A stretch of 17,012 bases of DNA from Candidatus Shapirobacteria bacterium (GCA_027007615.1 JALTFB010000062.1:1-17012); one strand, 5' to 3'. Shown: positions 1 to 7,404, numbered from the stretch's first letter. Program-made: numbers and translations. The notes: generated from the sequence alone by a model not told the origin.

Positions 1-73
1 GACGTTTGGTCCTTTTACGAACTTCTTCACTGACAATTTTCTTTATTTGGTCAAAATCGTTTTTGGTTAGCAT
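1..73 (-). CDS. 5' end of a small charged protein (partial)
   Basis: The minus strand from ATG at 73-71 is open to the window edge for 24 codons, beginning MLTKNDFDQIKKIVSEEVRK. The piece is strongly charged and probably helical, like the start of a short coiled-coil protein. A possible -10 (TTAAAT, minus, 85-80) lies six bases before the ATG, the same spacing as several other genes here. No domain can be named from so little sequence, and the rest lies outside the window. Confidence 0.5.
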   Translation of the reverse strand, partial: MLTKNDFDQIKKIVSEEVRKRTKR

Positions 74-268
74 AATTTTATTTAATCATGCCAGCCGATT
101 GCTGTCAATGACGGGATCATCGAAGGCGATTAATTTTTCGGATAGCCGCTAAGAAAGGATTTATTAGTGGGTTGGCAGATAGGATGACAGGTACATAATG
201 CCTTGCATTCGTTGTCATACTGATCTTGCCGAAGGCAAGGTTCAGCATCTTCAGGGGATGGGCAAATT

Positions 269-306
269 AACCCCCGGGGTTGTTGTGCCTGATAACCCCA
301 GGGGTT
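269..306. repeat. Twin 13-bp palindromes AACCCCNGGGGTT
   Basis: AACCCCCGGGGTT (269-281) and AACCCCAGGGGTT (294-306) are odd-centred palindromes whose starts are 25 bp apart. They differ only in the central base. They could be a duplicated protein-binding site or another hairpin variant; no gene start lies nearby. Confidence 0.5.
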
Positions 307-643
307 GTCATACTCATACTGAAGATCCTGAACTTTTCGACTTCGTCGAAAAATCAGGATGACGAGGGTGGGCAAGAGCGGGGCGACGGGTTCTTGTAAA
401 TAATCTTACCTCCATCGTTATGCTGAGTTCACACTCAGCATCTCCAGCGGGTGTCTCATTAACATTGTTGGTTTATCACATCTTCGTCATGCTGAGTTTA
501 GCTCAGCATCTCCAGCGGATGACGGATTATCATTGTTAGTTCTCCACATACTGAAGATCCTGAAACAAGTTCAGGATGACAGGGTGGCGGGTAGACTATC
601 CGCCGGGAAAAATCAGGATGACGAGGCGAATACCAAGCTCCAA

Positions 644-659
644 TCCGCCAACCGGCGGA
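644..659 (-). terminator. Hairpin downstream of the glycosyltransferase operon
   Basis: TCCGCC-aacc-GGCGGA is a perfect 6-bp GC-rich stem about 33 bases past the glycosyltransferase stop codon. On the minus strand it is followed by TTGG rather than a T run, so it is a weak terminator candidate or simply another repeat hairpin. Confidence 0.3.
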
Positions 660-691
660 CCAAGTTCTAAGCTCCAAATGTCTAGGATTTA

Positions 692-1816
692 TTAGTGAAT
701 TGGGGAATGGGATTGCCGATCAGCGGGCGGAAAAACGGCTTGCCGCAGCCGCGCTGCCGCCATTTTATTACGGCGAGCCATTTTGGCCAATTGCTTTTGC
801 CGGCTTGCCAAAAGCAATGGATCGTTGATAATGGCTTTCAATAAAGCCCTCCGGTGGCGCAATTTTTCCGCCACCCAACCTAATTGGTAACTGCGGATAA
901 GTTCCAAATTGCCTGTTTCCTGGCCATGGATATGGCTGATAGCGACAAAAGGCTTTTGCTGGGCTACTGACTCAAAAATGAGATTGGGCCCGGCTTTGCC
1001 AAAAACCACATCGCTGGCGGCGATCAGCTTGGCCATTTCCCGGCTGAAGCCGGTTAGATACAGCAACGGCGGCCGGGCCACTTTTTTGGCCAAGCGGTAA
1101 CTTTGGCTTATTGTCCGCCGCAGGCCCCGATTTGAACCGGCCACGATTATTAATTGGAAAGGGCGGTCAAACTTTTGGAAAAATAGCTGCGGCAGCAACG
1201 GCAAAATAGCCTGGTTGCCTTCGCTGCCGGTGCAAAAAAGCAGGGTGCGGCGGCGCGGCCGCAAACCCAAGCGGCGGCGGATGGCGGCGGCGCGGTAACG
1301 GCGGAAAAATTCCGGCTGCGTCAGCCAACCAATTATTTTCAATTGCGATGGAGAGATCCCCAATTGTTGCCCATGGCGGCGAAACTCCTTGCCAAATCCT
1401 AAATTAATTGCCCGCGACGAATAGGTCAGCGGTGAACCGGTAATCGGATCGGGAACAATGTTGAAGTATTTCCAAGCGGCTTGGCCGGCAAAGCGGTCCA
1501 AAACCGGCAAATAGGCCCAATAAGTTGCCAAAACGGCATCCGGGTGGAACCTAGCCAGCCGCTGTTGCCAAGATCGCCGGTGCTGCTTCCAAAAATACTC
1601 CCCTATCACCGGCCGCGCCGCCGGCAGTTGCCCCAAGCGATACGGCCAACTGAAAAGTTTGGGGGCAAAGCGGTACAAAAACCGGTAGCCGCCAAAAAAC
1701 CAGCTATCGCCAATCCAATCTTCAATTGCCACTTGCGCCCCCGGTTCCCGCTCCAAAGCTGCCGCCGCGGCCGCCGCCAGGCTGGCATGCCCCTCGCGGG
1801 CGCTAAGGATAAGCAC
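692..1816 (-). CDS. GT28 / MurG-like glycosyltransferase
   Basis: This is a two-domain GT-B glycosyltransferase of about 374 residues resembling MurG and the processive diacylglycerol glycosyltransferases. It probably moves a sugar from a nucleotide donor to a lipid or cell-wall precursor at the inner face of the membrane. The N-terminus has the Rossmann start LILSAREGHASLA. A donor-domain strand with FCTGSEGNQ lies near residue 194, and the C-terminal GT28 signature GKAGPNLIFESVAQQKP followed by HGQETGN spans about 275-300. It is the last gene of the cluster, five bases after the VanW gene. The start is GTG at 1816. An in-frame CTG two codons earlier, overlapping the VanW stop as CTGA with a GGGG six bases upstream, would give LKKVLILSA and could be the true start. 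The acceptor cannot be told from sequence. Confidence 0.8.
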   Translation of the reverse strand: MLILSAREGHASLAAAAAAALEREPGAQVAIEDWIGDSWFFGGYRFLYRFAPKLFSWPYRLGQLPAARPVIGEYFWKQHRRSWQQRLARFHPDAVLATYWAYLPVLDRFAGQAAWKYFNIVPDPITGSPLTYSSRAINLGFGKEFRRHGQQLGISPSQLKIIGWLTQPEFFRRYRAAAIRRRLGLRPRRRTLLFCTGSEGNQAILPLLPQLFFQKFDRPFQLIIVAGSNRGLRRTISQSYRLAKKVARPPLLYLTGFSREMAKLIAASDVVFGKAGPNLIFESVAQQKPFVAISHIHGQETGNLELIRSYQLGWVAEKLRHRRALLKAIINDPLLLASRQKQLAKMARRNKMAAARLRQAVFPPADRQSHSPIH

Positions 1817-1821
1817 CTTTT

Positions 1822-3558
1822 TCAGCGCGGACCCCGCAGAAACACCGCCCGCCAGGGCCGGTAATTGGAAAAGAAAGTTTGTTGGCGCAAAATTTTACCT
1901 TGGCGGCGCACCACCCAATCCACCGCCACCTTAATGCCGGCGGCGGCCCAATCAACCTGCTTGACCGCGCCCGGCGGCAAGGTTGGGTCATCCTGATAGC
2001 GCGGCGGCGGCGCCGGCCGCCAATCCCAACTCCGCGTTGGGCTGATGCTAACCCGGCGGCCATCGCGGGACCCGTAAATTTGGAACAGCAGCGACGCTTG
2101 CCGGGCATCAACCTTCGTTTGGATAAGCAAATAAGAAGAATAGTCGTTTTTAAATTTCAAATCTACGCTGGGGGCAAAAACGGTCGCGTCCAAACCCAAC
2201 GGCGATTTTTCCTCATAATAATGGACCCTGTAGGCATGGGCGTGGCGCTCGACGATCGGCAGCCCGGCGTGGAGCAGGGCCCGAAAAAGCGTGGTTGAAA
2301 CCTGGCAAACTCCCCCGCCGTCGCCCAAAATCGTCCGCCCGTTTTGAATTATATAGGCGCTTTTAAAGCCGGTTGCGGCCGAAATCTCCCCTACCGCCTT
2401 GTTAAAGGAGAAAGTTTCTCCGGGAGCGATCAGCATGCCATTGAGCCGTTGGCTGGCCAAGCTGAGATTGTGGATGCGGTTGAGCGACGAGCCGTGAAAG
2501 TAAGACTTGCCCTCGGCCACCAGCTCGCGGATGCCCAGGCGGTTGCTATTGGCGGTGGTAATTTTGGGCATAACTTTCACCAATTTCAAATCCACCAGGC
2601 AATGGCTCTTGCCGGCGGCCAACTGCTGCAAACAGCCAATCATTGCCTCGCGGGCCGGCGCCCGGGGCAGCCGCCAGCCGATTTGGGCCGGCCGGAAAGC
2701 CACCACCCGGCCCCGTTTGAATTGGAAAAGGGCGTCGCGGGCCGGAGCCTCCACGTCAACGGCAATAGCCTTCAGATAGTCATCAATGCCCGGTGGCGAC
2801 CAATCTTGGCCAAAACCAACCAGGCGGACCAGTTCCCGGCCGCTGATGACAAAGGTCCCCCGCTCGCTTTGCAAAACCATAGTTTTCGAGAGCAGCTTTA
2901 GGGCCCGCTGGCGGGCGGTCGCCAATTGTTCGGGCGGATAAAAACGGCCGGTGGCTTTAACCGGCAAAACAAATGCTTTCGGCAGCCGGCCGCGGCGCAA
3001 AGCCATCTTAACCTCTTCTTCCAGCCGCTGGCGGTCTAGCTCCCGGCCGCGCCGGCCTTTTTCCACCTCTACCGTTTGGCCGCTAACTTTCAAAGTCGGT
3101 GGAATGGCCGGCTGGCGCAAGTCGGCCGCTATCAGCGCCAGTTTTTGCTCAAAATCGGGCCGGTTAATTTGGTAAGCCAGATCCAAATCGCGCGGCCGGC
3201 GCCAAAGCCGCAACTGCTTCCAGAACCGTTGGGGCCAGCTGCCTTGGCGGCCCAACTGCCAGGCGCGGTCCAGGCTGGACCGGAGTTGGTAGGCAAAACC
3301 GAAGCCAGCGTTGGCAAAGCACCAACTGTTCTTTTGCCAACGGAAGCACCAACTTGACGGCAGCTTGGCTAAATGTTGGCGCAACACTGTTTCCGCTTGG
3401 CCATAGTCGCGGCCGCCTAAATCCAGGCCGGCCAACTTAACGCCGGGGTAAAAACGCTGTTGGTAATAGCTTTCAAAAAATAAGATTGCCAAAAGGAAAA
3501 TTGCCAATAACAAAAGCGGCGGGCGGATAAACCACCAGCGGCGCCAGTTAATGGCCAT
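1822..3558 (-). CDS. VanW-domain membrane-anchored cell-wall protein
   Basis: This is a 578-residue protein with one N-terminal membrane segment (about residues 9-27), so the body is outside the membrane. Residues 35-330 look like two repeats of the PG_binding_4-type domain often found before VanW. The VanW domain (about 350-510) has IHNLSLASQRLNG, APGETFSFN, the signature GGGVCQVSTTLF (about 410-422), the RHAHAY stretch and GLDATV. VanW-family proteins are linked to the envelope and to glycopeptide-resistance clusters, but their chemistry is not settled. The C-terminus is basic and Pro/Trp-rich. Its ATG overlaps the end of the upstream TPR gene by 11 bases, which suggests translational coupling. 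Family assignment is firm; role is inference. Confidence 0.85.
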   Translation of the reverse strand: MAINWRRWWFIRPPLLLLAIFLLAILFFESYYQQRFYPGVKLAGLDLGGRDYGQAETVLRQHLAKLPSSWCFRWQKNSWCFANAGFGFAYQLRSSLDRAWQLGRQGSWPQRFWKQLRLWRRPRDLDLAYQINRPDFEQKLALIAADLRQPAIPPTLKVSGQTVEVEKGRRGRELDRQRLEEEVKMALRRGRLPKAFVLPVKATGRFYPPEQLATARQRALKLLSKTMVLQSERGTFVISGRELVRLVGFGQDWSPPGIDDYLKAIAVDVEAPARDALFQFKRGRVVAFRPAQIGWRLPRAPAREAMIGCLQQLAAGKSHCLVDLKLVKVMPKITTANSNRLGIRELVAEGKSYFHGSSLNRIHNLSLASQRLNGMLIAPGETFSFNKAVGEISAATGFKSAYIIQNGRTILGDGGGVCQVSTTLFRALLHAGLPIVERHAHAYRVHYYEEKSPLGLDATVFAPSVDLKFKNDYSSYLLIQTKVDARQASLLFQIYGSRDGRRVSISPTRSWDWRPAPPPRYQDDPTLPPGAVKQVDWAAAGIKVAVDWVVRRQGKILRQQTFFSNYRPWRAVFLRGPR

Positions 3559-4636
3559 CCCCGGCGGGAGAAGAAACGAGCAACCATTTGAAGGACAGAT
3601 CGTGGTTCAGGGCGTGCCCGGCCAAGCGGACGGTAAAAAAGCCCCCGCCTTTGCGGGCCAGCCGCAGCGGCTGATTGGCGCTATCGCCCATAACCGTCAG
3701 ATAAATCCGGGTTTGCGGCGTGACCTTTTGGTTATGGATCGTCAACTCCGTCTCTCCCCCCGGCAAAACGCTCGTCCCCGAAAGGGCATTGCCAACCGCT
3801 TCATTTTTGCCGGCGGCCGTTGCCTTTTCTCCGGCGGCGATAATTACCGGCGTCCGCAACCGCGCCGCTTCCAGCTTTGGCGTTTTCAAAACCATTTCCG
3901 TTTGGGTTGGCGAAGGAGTTTGCCGCCGCAATCCCGGCGCCTGGGCCAAAAGTTTATCCAAGGCCTCAATTTCCGTTTTTATTTGCCGGCGCTGCCGGTC
4001 GTCAACCAGCAAGCTTAACAACTGTTGGTAATGGCCTTTGGCCGCCGCCAATTCCCCATTGCGGCTTTCCGCCCGCGCCAACTCTAAAAGCAGCTGGCCA
4101 TCCGTGGGCACGGCCGCCACCGCCCGAACCAAATTTTGGACAACACAATCATTTTTGCCTATCTTTTGGCACAGTTTAGCCGCCTGCCGCCAGTAATCGG
4201 GATTATTGCCCCCCAAACGGCCCGCCTGCTGCCAATCGCGCAGGGCGATTTGCGGCGCTCCCGGCAGATATTTGTCAATCGCTTGGTAAATTTGCGCCCT
4301 TTGGGCATAGCCGCGCGGGTCGGCGGGATAATGGCTGATGGCCGCCGTCGCTTCAACAATCGCCTCGTTGATAAGCCGGCTGACGCGGGCATTGTTATCG
4401 GCAGTTGTCCCCCGGGGATGTTGGCTTAAGGCAATCGCCCGCGAAAATAATTGCTGCGAACCTAAAAGATATTGGGCTAACGGATGAATCGGGCCGACCC
4501 CCTTCTGCGCCGCCGATTCCACCGATATCGTTTGTAAGCGGGGAGAAGCGGTTTTTTTCACTGCCCGGCTCGGCCACCACCAAGTTAGCCCTCCCCCAAG
4601 AATCAGCGGCAGCGCCCACAACCATCGCAACTTCAT
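3548..4636 (-). CDS. Secreted/anchored TPR-like protein with C-terminal beta domain
   Basis: This 362-residue protein opens with a basic-hydrophobic segment (KLRWLWALPLILGGGLTWWW), a signal peptide or membrane anchor. Residues about 50-220 are helical and alanine-rich with TPR-like spacing. A Pro/Thr-rich linker (about 232-250) follows, then a C-terminal beta-rich domain (about 285-355) with GTSVLPGGETELTIHN and FFTVRLAG, which looks like a small extracellular sandwich. It is the first gene of the envelope cluster. The start at 4636 is supported by a TACAAT box six bases before it. A scaffold role for the VanW protein and glycosyltransferase is inference from position; I do not recognise a named family. 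Confidence 0.7.
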   Translation of the reverse strand: MKLRWLWALPLILGGGLTWWWPSRAVKKTASPRLQTISVESAAQKGVGPIHPLAQYLLGSQQLFSRAIALSQHPRGTTADNNARVSRLINEAIVEATAAISHYPADPRGYAQRAQIYQAIDKYLPGAPQIALRDWQQAGRLGGNNPDYWRQAAKLCQKIGKNDCVVQNLVRAVAAVPTDGQLLLELARAESRNGELAAAKGHYQQLLSLLVDDRQRRQIKTEIEALDKLLAQAPGLRRQTPSPTQTEMVLKTPKLEAARLRTPVIIAAGEKATAAGKNEAVGNALSGTSVLPGGETELTIHNQKVTPQTRIYLTVMGDSANQPLRLARKGGGFFTVRLAGHALNHDLSFKWLLVSSPAGDGH

Positions 4637-4642
4637 TAATCC

Positions 4643-4648
4643 ATTGTA
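4643..4648 (-). promoter_or_regulatory. -10 box of the envelope operon (leaderless type)
   Basis: On the minus strand TACAAT is followed by GGATTA and then the ATG of the TPR gene. Transcription starting about seven bases after the box would begin at or next to the start codon. No good -35 is visible. Confidence 0.5.
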
Positions 4649-4661
4649 ACACGTTTTGGCG

Positions 4662-4667
4662 TATAAT
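4662..4667 (+). promoter_or_regulatory. -10 box of the exonuclease gene (leaderless type)
   Basis: A perfect TATAAT is separated from the ATG at 4673 by only TAGCC, leaving no space for a Shine-Dalgarno site. It faces the divergent operon promoter; the two -10 boxes are 13 bases apart. The -35 region is poor. Confidence 0.6.
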
Positions 4668-4672
4668 TAGCC

Positions 4673-5566
4673 ATGGCCAAAGCCCTAATCATTGACGGCA
4701 ACGCTCTAATGCACCGCTCTTTCCACGCCCTGCCGCCATTGACAAATAAGTTCGGCCCCATCGGCGCCGTTTACGGTTTTTTCAGCATTCTGTTGCGGGC
4801 CTTGCAGCAAATTAAGCCCGACTATCTTTTTGTGGCTTTTGACCATCCCGGGCCCAATTTTCGCCACCAGCTTTATATCGGCTACCAATTGAAGCGGCCG
4901 GAAATGGACGCCAATCTCACCCCCCAGTTGAAACTTTGCCAAGAAATGCTCGCCAAGGCGGATATTCCCATTTTGATAAAAGAAGATGTTGAGGCTGATG
5001 ACGTTATCGGCAGTTTGGCGCGGCGGCTGCGGCGGCGGCTGCAGGTCTATATTTTAACCGGCGACCGCGATTTGATGCAGCTGGTGCGCCCCCGGGTGCG
5101 GCTCCTAACCTGGCAACGGCGGCTAACCCAGCTGCGGGTGGTTGACCGGGCCGGCGTGGAGGAAGAGCTGGGGATTAAGCCCCGGCAGGTTGTTGATTAC
5201 AAGGCGCTGGTGGGCGACAGTTCCGACGAGTACCCGGGGGTGGCCGGCGTGGGGCCCAAGACAGCCGGCCAATTGTTGCAAAAATACGGCCGCTTGGAAG
5301 CTATTTACCAACACCTCGCCGAGCTGCCGCCGCGCTGGCGGGAAAAATTGGAAAAAGGCAAAAATGCCGCTTATCTCTCCCAAAAATTAGCCACTATCGT
5401 TACCAACCTGCCCGTTTCAGCCCGGCTCCAGCCGGCCCGTTGGAACCGGCCAAAGCTGACAGCCCTAGCCAAAGTGCTCCAGGAATACCGCTTTCCTTCG
5501 CTGGCGCGGCGGGCCGGCCGGACGTTGGGCAAGCCGGCGGCCAATCCCCAGACAAAGTTATTTTAA
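4673..5566 (+). CDS. Stand-alone 5'-3' exonuclease (PolA N-terminal type)
   Basis: This 297-residue protein matches the 5' nuclease domain of DNA polymerase I with no polymerase part. The family removes RNA primers and flaps in Okazaki-fragment processing and repair. Metal ligands are in place: D8 (IIDGNALMHRS), D57 (AFDHPG), E104/E107/D109/D110 (EDVEADD), D131 and D133 (TGDRD), D182 and D185 (GDSSDEYPGV). The helix-3-turn-helix DNA-binding part is about 165-215 (GVAGVGPKTAGQLL). The usual SDNIPGV is SDEYPGV here. The C-terminal ~25 residues are basic and rich in arginine and glycine. Start ATG at 4673 gives the conserved N-terminus and fits the -10 at 4662-4667. Lone exonucleases of this kind also occur beside full PolA in many bacteria, so the polymerase may be elsewhere. 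Confidence 0.9.
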   Translation: MAKALIIDGNALMHRSFHALPPLTNKFGPIGAVYGFFSILLRALQQIKPDYLFVAFDHPGPNFRHQLYIGYQLKRPEMDANLTPQLKLCQEMLAKADIPILIKEDVEADDVIGSLARRLRRRLQVYILTGDRDLMQLVRPRVRLLTWQRRLTQLRVVDRAGVEEELGIKPRQVVDYKALVGDSSDEYPGVAGVGPKTAGQLLQKYGRLEAIYQHLAELPPRWREKLEKGKNAAYLSQKLATIVTNLPVSARLQPARWNRPKLTALAKVLQEYRFPSLARRAGRTLGKPAANPQTKLF

Positions 5567-5610
5567 CCCCCATTCCGGGTCCGCCCCCAGGCACAAAAAA
5601 TGTCAAAAAT

Positions 5611-5665
5611 CCCGAGGTGCGTAGTGCATTGCACCTCCGAGGTGCAACTCCCTTTGCACCTCGGG
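5611..5665 (+). repeat. 55-bp palindromic element, copy 1
   Basis: It starts CCCGAGGTGC and ends GCACCTCGGG. Inside are GCACCTC and GAGGTGC, so it holds four alternating half-sites and can fold either as one long hairpin or as two tandem hairpins. CAGGCACAAAA lies about 20 bases before it. About 150 bp around this copy (from 5573) is nearly identical to copy 3, with no length change. Confidence 0.85.
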
Positions 5666-5680
5666 AAATTGTGGATACAT

Positions 5681-5715
5681 CATCTCCAGCGAGTAGCTGA
5701 TTATCATTGTTGGTT
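5681..5715 (+). repeat. 35-bp module, copy C
   Basis: CATCTCCAGCG, 13 variable bases, then CATTGTTGGTT. It follows the 55-bp element by 15 bases and is followed by a covarying hairpin. Confidence 0.8.
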
Positions 5716-5730
5716 CTCCACATACTGAAG

Positions 5731-5772
5731 ATCCTGAACTTTTCCCGACTATCCGTCGGGAAAAATCAGGAT
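5731..5772. repeat. Covarying hairpin (ATCCTGA/TCAGGAT, inner TTTTCCCGAC)
   Basis: The outer stem is ATCCTGA (5731-5737) with TCAGGAT (5766-5772). The inner stem is TTTTCCCGAC (5740-5749) with GTCGGGAAAA (5755-5764). It has the same outer arms as the hairpin at 325-360 but a longer, different, still perfectly paired inner stem. Confidence 0.8.
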
Positions 5773-5825
5773 GACGGGTTCTTGTAGATAATCTTACCTC
5801 CATCGTCATGCTGAATTTAGTTCAA

Positions 5826-5860
5826 CATCTTCAGCTGGTGTCTTATCTACATTGTTGGTT
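5826..5860 (+). repeat. 35-bp module, copy D
   Basis: CATCTTCAGCT, 13 bases, CATTGTTGGTT. The first box differs from the others at two positions; total length is again 35. Confidence 0.75.
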
Positions 5861-5877
5861 TTCCACATACTGAAAAT

Positions 5878-5901
5878 CCCGCCCTTGCACGCAAGGGCGG
5901 G
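5878..5901 (-). terminator. GC-rich hairpin downstream of xseB
   Basis: CCCGCCCTTGC and GCAAGGGCGGG form an 11-bp stem with a 2-base loop. On the minus strand it is followed by ATTTTC, so it could terminate the rplJ-rplL-xseA-xseB transcript 51 bases past its last stop codon. It also belongs to the hairpin repeat family, with the usual flanks CATACTGAA before and GATGACG after. Confidence 0.5.
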
Positions 5902-5951
5902 ATGACGTTCTTATAAGGGTATTCCACCTTCTCGTCATGCTGATCTATCCC

Positions 5952-6155
5952 CTACTCTTCCTTTATCGTCTCTATTTCGTTTTCAATTTTCCGCAGCCGC
6001 TTCTTGAGCCATTTCGTCAATTCCAGCCCGCGGCGGAATTTGCCCAAACTCTTTTCCAAATCTACCGTGCCGCCTTCCAGCTCCTCCACCAAACTTTCCA
6101 GCTCCTTAAAAGCTGCCGCCAAAGATAGCTTGCCAACCTCATTTTTGCTCTTCAT
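5952..6155 (-). CDS. xseB: Exonuclease VII small subunit
   Basis: This 67-residue protein has the XseB pattern: SLAAAFKELESLVEELEGG, then VDLEKSLGKFRRGLEL, then a charged helix ending IENEIETIKEE. Several XseB chains wrap the coiled-coil of one XseA to form exonuclease VII, which degrades single-stranded DNA from both ends. Its length is within the usual 60-85 residues. The ATG at 6155 overlaps the end of xseA by 17 bases and has a textbook Shine-Dalgarno site (AAAGGAGG) six bases upstream. That contrasts with the many leaderless starts in this window, as expected for an internal operon gene. Confidence 0.92.
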   Translation of the reverse strand: MKSKNEVGKLSLAAAFKELESLVEELEGGTVDLEKSLGKFRRGLELTKWLKKRLRKIENEIETIKEE

Positions 6156-7401
6156 AATCCACCTCCTTTACCTGCGAACGGGCCCGGCCGTCCGCCAAAA
6201 CCGTAACCAGCTCTTCTCCTTTTGCCAACGCTGCCACCGAACGCAGCAGTTCCCCTTTTTGGTTATAGGTCAAACTGAAGCCGCGCCGCAAGACACGGCG
6301 ATGGTCAAAAGCCAGCAACAACTGCCGCAGCCTCTGCCAACGCCGCCAATCGTTCTGCCAAAGCCGCCCGATGGCTTGCTGCAACCTGTCCCGGCGCTCC
6401 CCCACTTCCTCCCGCTTATCCAGCAATTTTTGGCGGTAATGCTTTAACTGCTGGTCCAACCTTTGCAAAAACTGCCGGCGGGCCGCCAATTGGCCGTCCA
6501 AACTCCGCTCCAGGCGCTGCTCCAACCCGTGCCATTGCTGCCAAGCCGATTGCAGCCGCGTTTCCAACTGGCGCTGCAGGCTCAATTCCAACCGGCCCGC
6601 TTCGGCAAGCAGCTCCCGGCGCGAAGGGGCAATCAACTCGGCCGCATTGGAAGGTGTTGAGGCCCGCAAATCAGCCGCCAATTCCGCCAGAGAAACGTCG
6701 GCTTCATGGCCCACGGCGCAAACTACCGGAATTTGGCTGGCAAAAACGGCCCGCACCAACCGCTCATCGTTGAAAGCTTGCAAATCTTCCAACGAACCGC
6801 CGCCGCGGGTAATGACTAATAAATCTAGATTCCGGTAATGGCGGTTTAAAGTTTCCAGCGCCTCCAAAATCGATTCCACCGCCCCTTCGCCCTGGACCGC
6901 CACCGGATAAAAGTAAATTTTTAAGCCGCCCAGCCGCTCGGCCAGGATTTTGACAAAGTCCGAGTAGGCCCGCGATCCGGCCGCGGTAACCAGCCCAATC
7001 CGCCGCGGGTAACGGGGCAATGCCCGCTTGCGCTCCTCGGCAAAAAGGCCTTCGCTTTCCAGTTGGCGGCGCAGGCGCTCAAAAGCCAGCTGCAAAGCCC
7101 CCGCCCCGGCCGGGACAATTTTCTCGGCCCAAAGGGAAAAGCTGGCTGTTTTTTGGTAAAGCCGCGGCCGGCCATGCACCCTTACCAACATGCCCTCCGC
7201 CAAAGCTCCCAAGTTGGACAAGCGCGCCTGAATGCCAAAAACCGGCAAGCTGGCCGCCTCGTCTTTAAGCGTCAAAAAAAGCCAACGTTGGTTTTGCAAC
7301 CGCAGTTGGCTAATTTCTCCTTCGACTACCACCTCGCCGATCTCGCCAAGGTAGATAGACACAAACTCATTGAACTCCCGGACCTGAAAGACTTTTTCCA
7401 T
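6139..7401 (-). CDS. xseA: Exonuclease VII large subunit
   Basis: This 420-residue protein has an N-terminal OB fold (about 1-98, EVVVEGEISQLR) and an exonuclease domain with RGGGSLEDL (199-207), FNDE (210-213), VGHEAD (230-235) and ADLRASTPSNAAE (243-255). A long Gln/Arg/Leu-rich coiled-coil (about 258-370) follows, where XseB subunits bind, then a short C-terminal beta part. The family cuts single-stranded DNA in repair and mutagenesis control. The ATG at 7401 lies three bases after the rplL stop with only a weak ribosome-binding site, so translation is probably coupled to rplL. Placing xseAB behind the ribosomal stalk genes is unusual. Confidence 0.93.
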   Translation of the reverse strand: MEKVFQVREFNEFVSIYLGEIGEVVVEGEISQLRLQNQRWLFLTLKDEAASLPVFGIQARLSNLGALAEGMLVRVHGRPRLYQKTASFSLWAEKIVPAGAGALQLAFERLRRQLESEGLFAEERKRALPRYPRRIGLVTAAGSRAYSDFVKILAERLGGLKIYFYPVAVQGEGAVESILEALETLNRHYRNLDLLVITRGGGSLEDLQAFNDERLVRAVFASQIPVVCAVGHEADVSLAELAADLRASTPSNAAELIAPSRRELLAEAGRLELSLQRQLETRLQSAWQQWHGLEQRLERSLDGQLAARRQFLQRLDQQLKHYRQKLLDKREEVGERRDRLQQAIGRLWQNDWRRWQRLRQLLLAFDHRRVLRRGFSLTYNQKGELLRSVAALAKGEELVTVLADGRARSQVKEVDYEEQK

Positions 7402-7404
7402 TGT

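Larger units (their letters stand above)
74..691. repeat. Intergenic block of hairpin repeats (about 620 bp)
   Basis: I see no convincing gene here. The block is made of short inverted repeats of the GTCATnCTGA / TCAGnATC type. Hairpins: CTTGCC/GGCAAG (225-239); a two-part stem ATCCTGA...TCAGGAT (325-360) with inner TTTTCGAC/GTCGAAAA; TGCTGAGT/ACTCAGCA (421-440); GCTGAG/CTCAGC (491-507); ATCCTGAA/TTCAGGAT (557-577); and a half copy near 600-620. Two 35-bp modules (439-473, 507-541) sit between them at a 68-bp period. Two 13-bp palindromes lie at 269-306. The open frame at 130-375 (minus) is only a reading of these repeats. Confidence 0.75.
5567..5951. repeat. Repeat-filled gap between convergent exonuclease and xseB
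   Basis: No gene is visible. From left to right it holds: the 55-bp palindromic element (5611-5665), a 35-bp module (5681-5715), a covarying hairpin (5731-5772), a degenerate GCTGAA/TTCAAC hairpin (5812-5829), a second 35-bp module (5826-5860) and a GC-rich hairpin (5878-5901). Lying between convergent genes, some hairpins may also end transcription. Confidence 0.75.

Noticed and set aside
130..375. 81-codon minus-strand open frame in the repeat block
   Set aside because: It is a translation of the hairpin repeats and twin palindromes, with no ribosome-binding site and no protein-like pattern.
74..691. CRISPR array
   Set aside because: The repeats are palindromic modules of mixed type with 68-bp or irregular period, similar rather than unique spacers, and no cas genes.
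157..705. Shared AGGATTTATTAGTG at 157-170 and about 685-698
   Set aside because: One 14-base match next to the glycosyltransferase stop; too short to call a duplication of the gene end.
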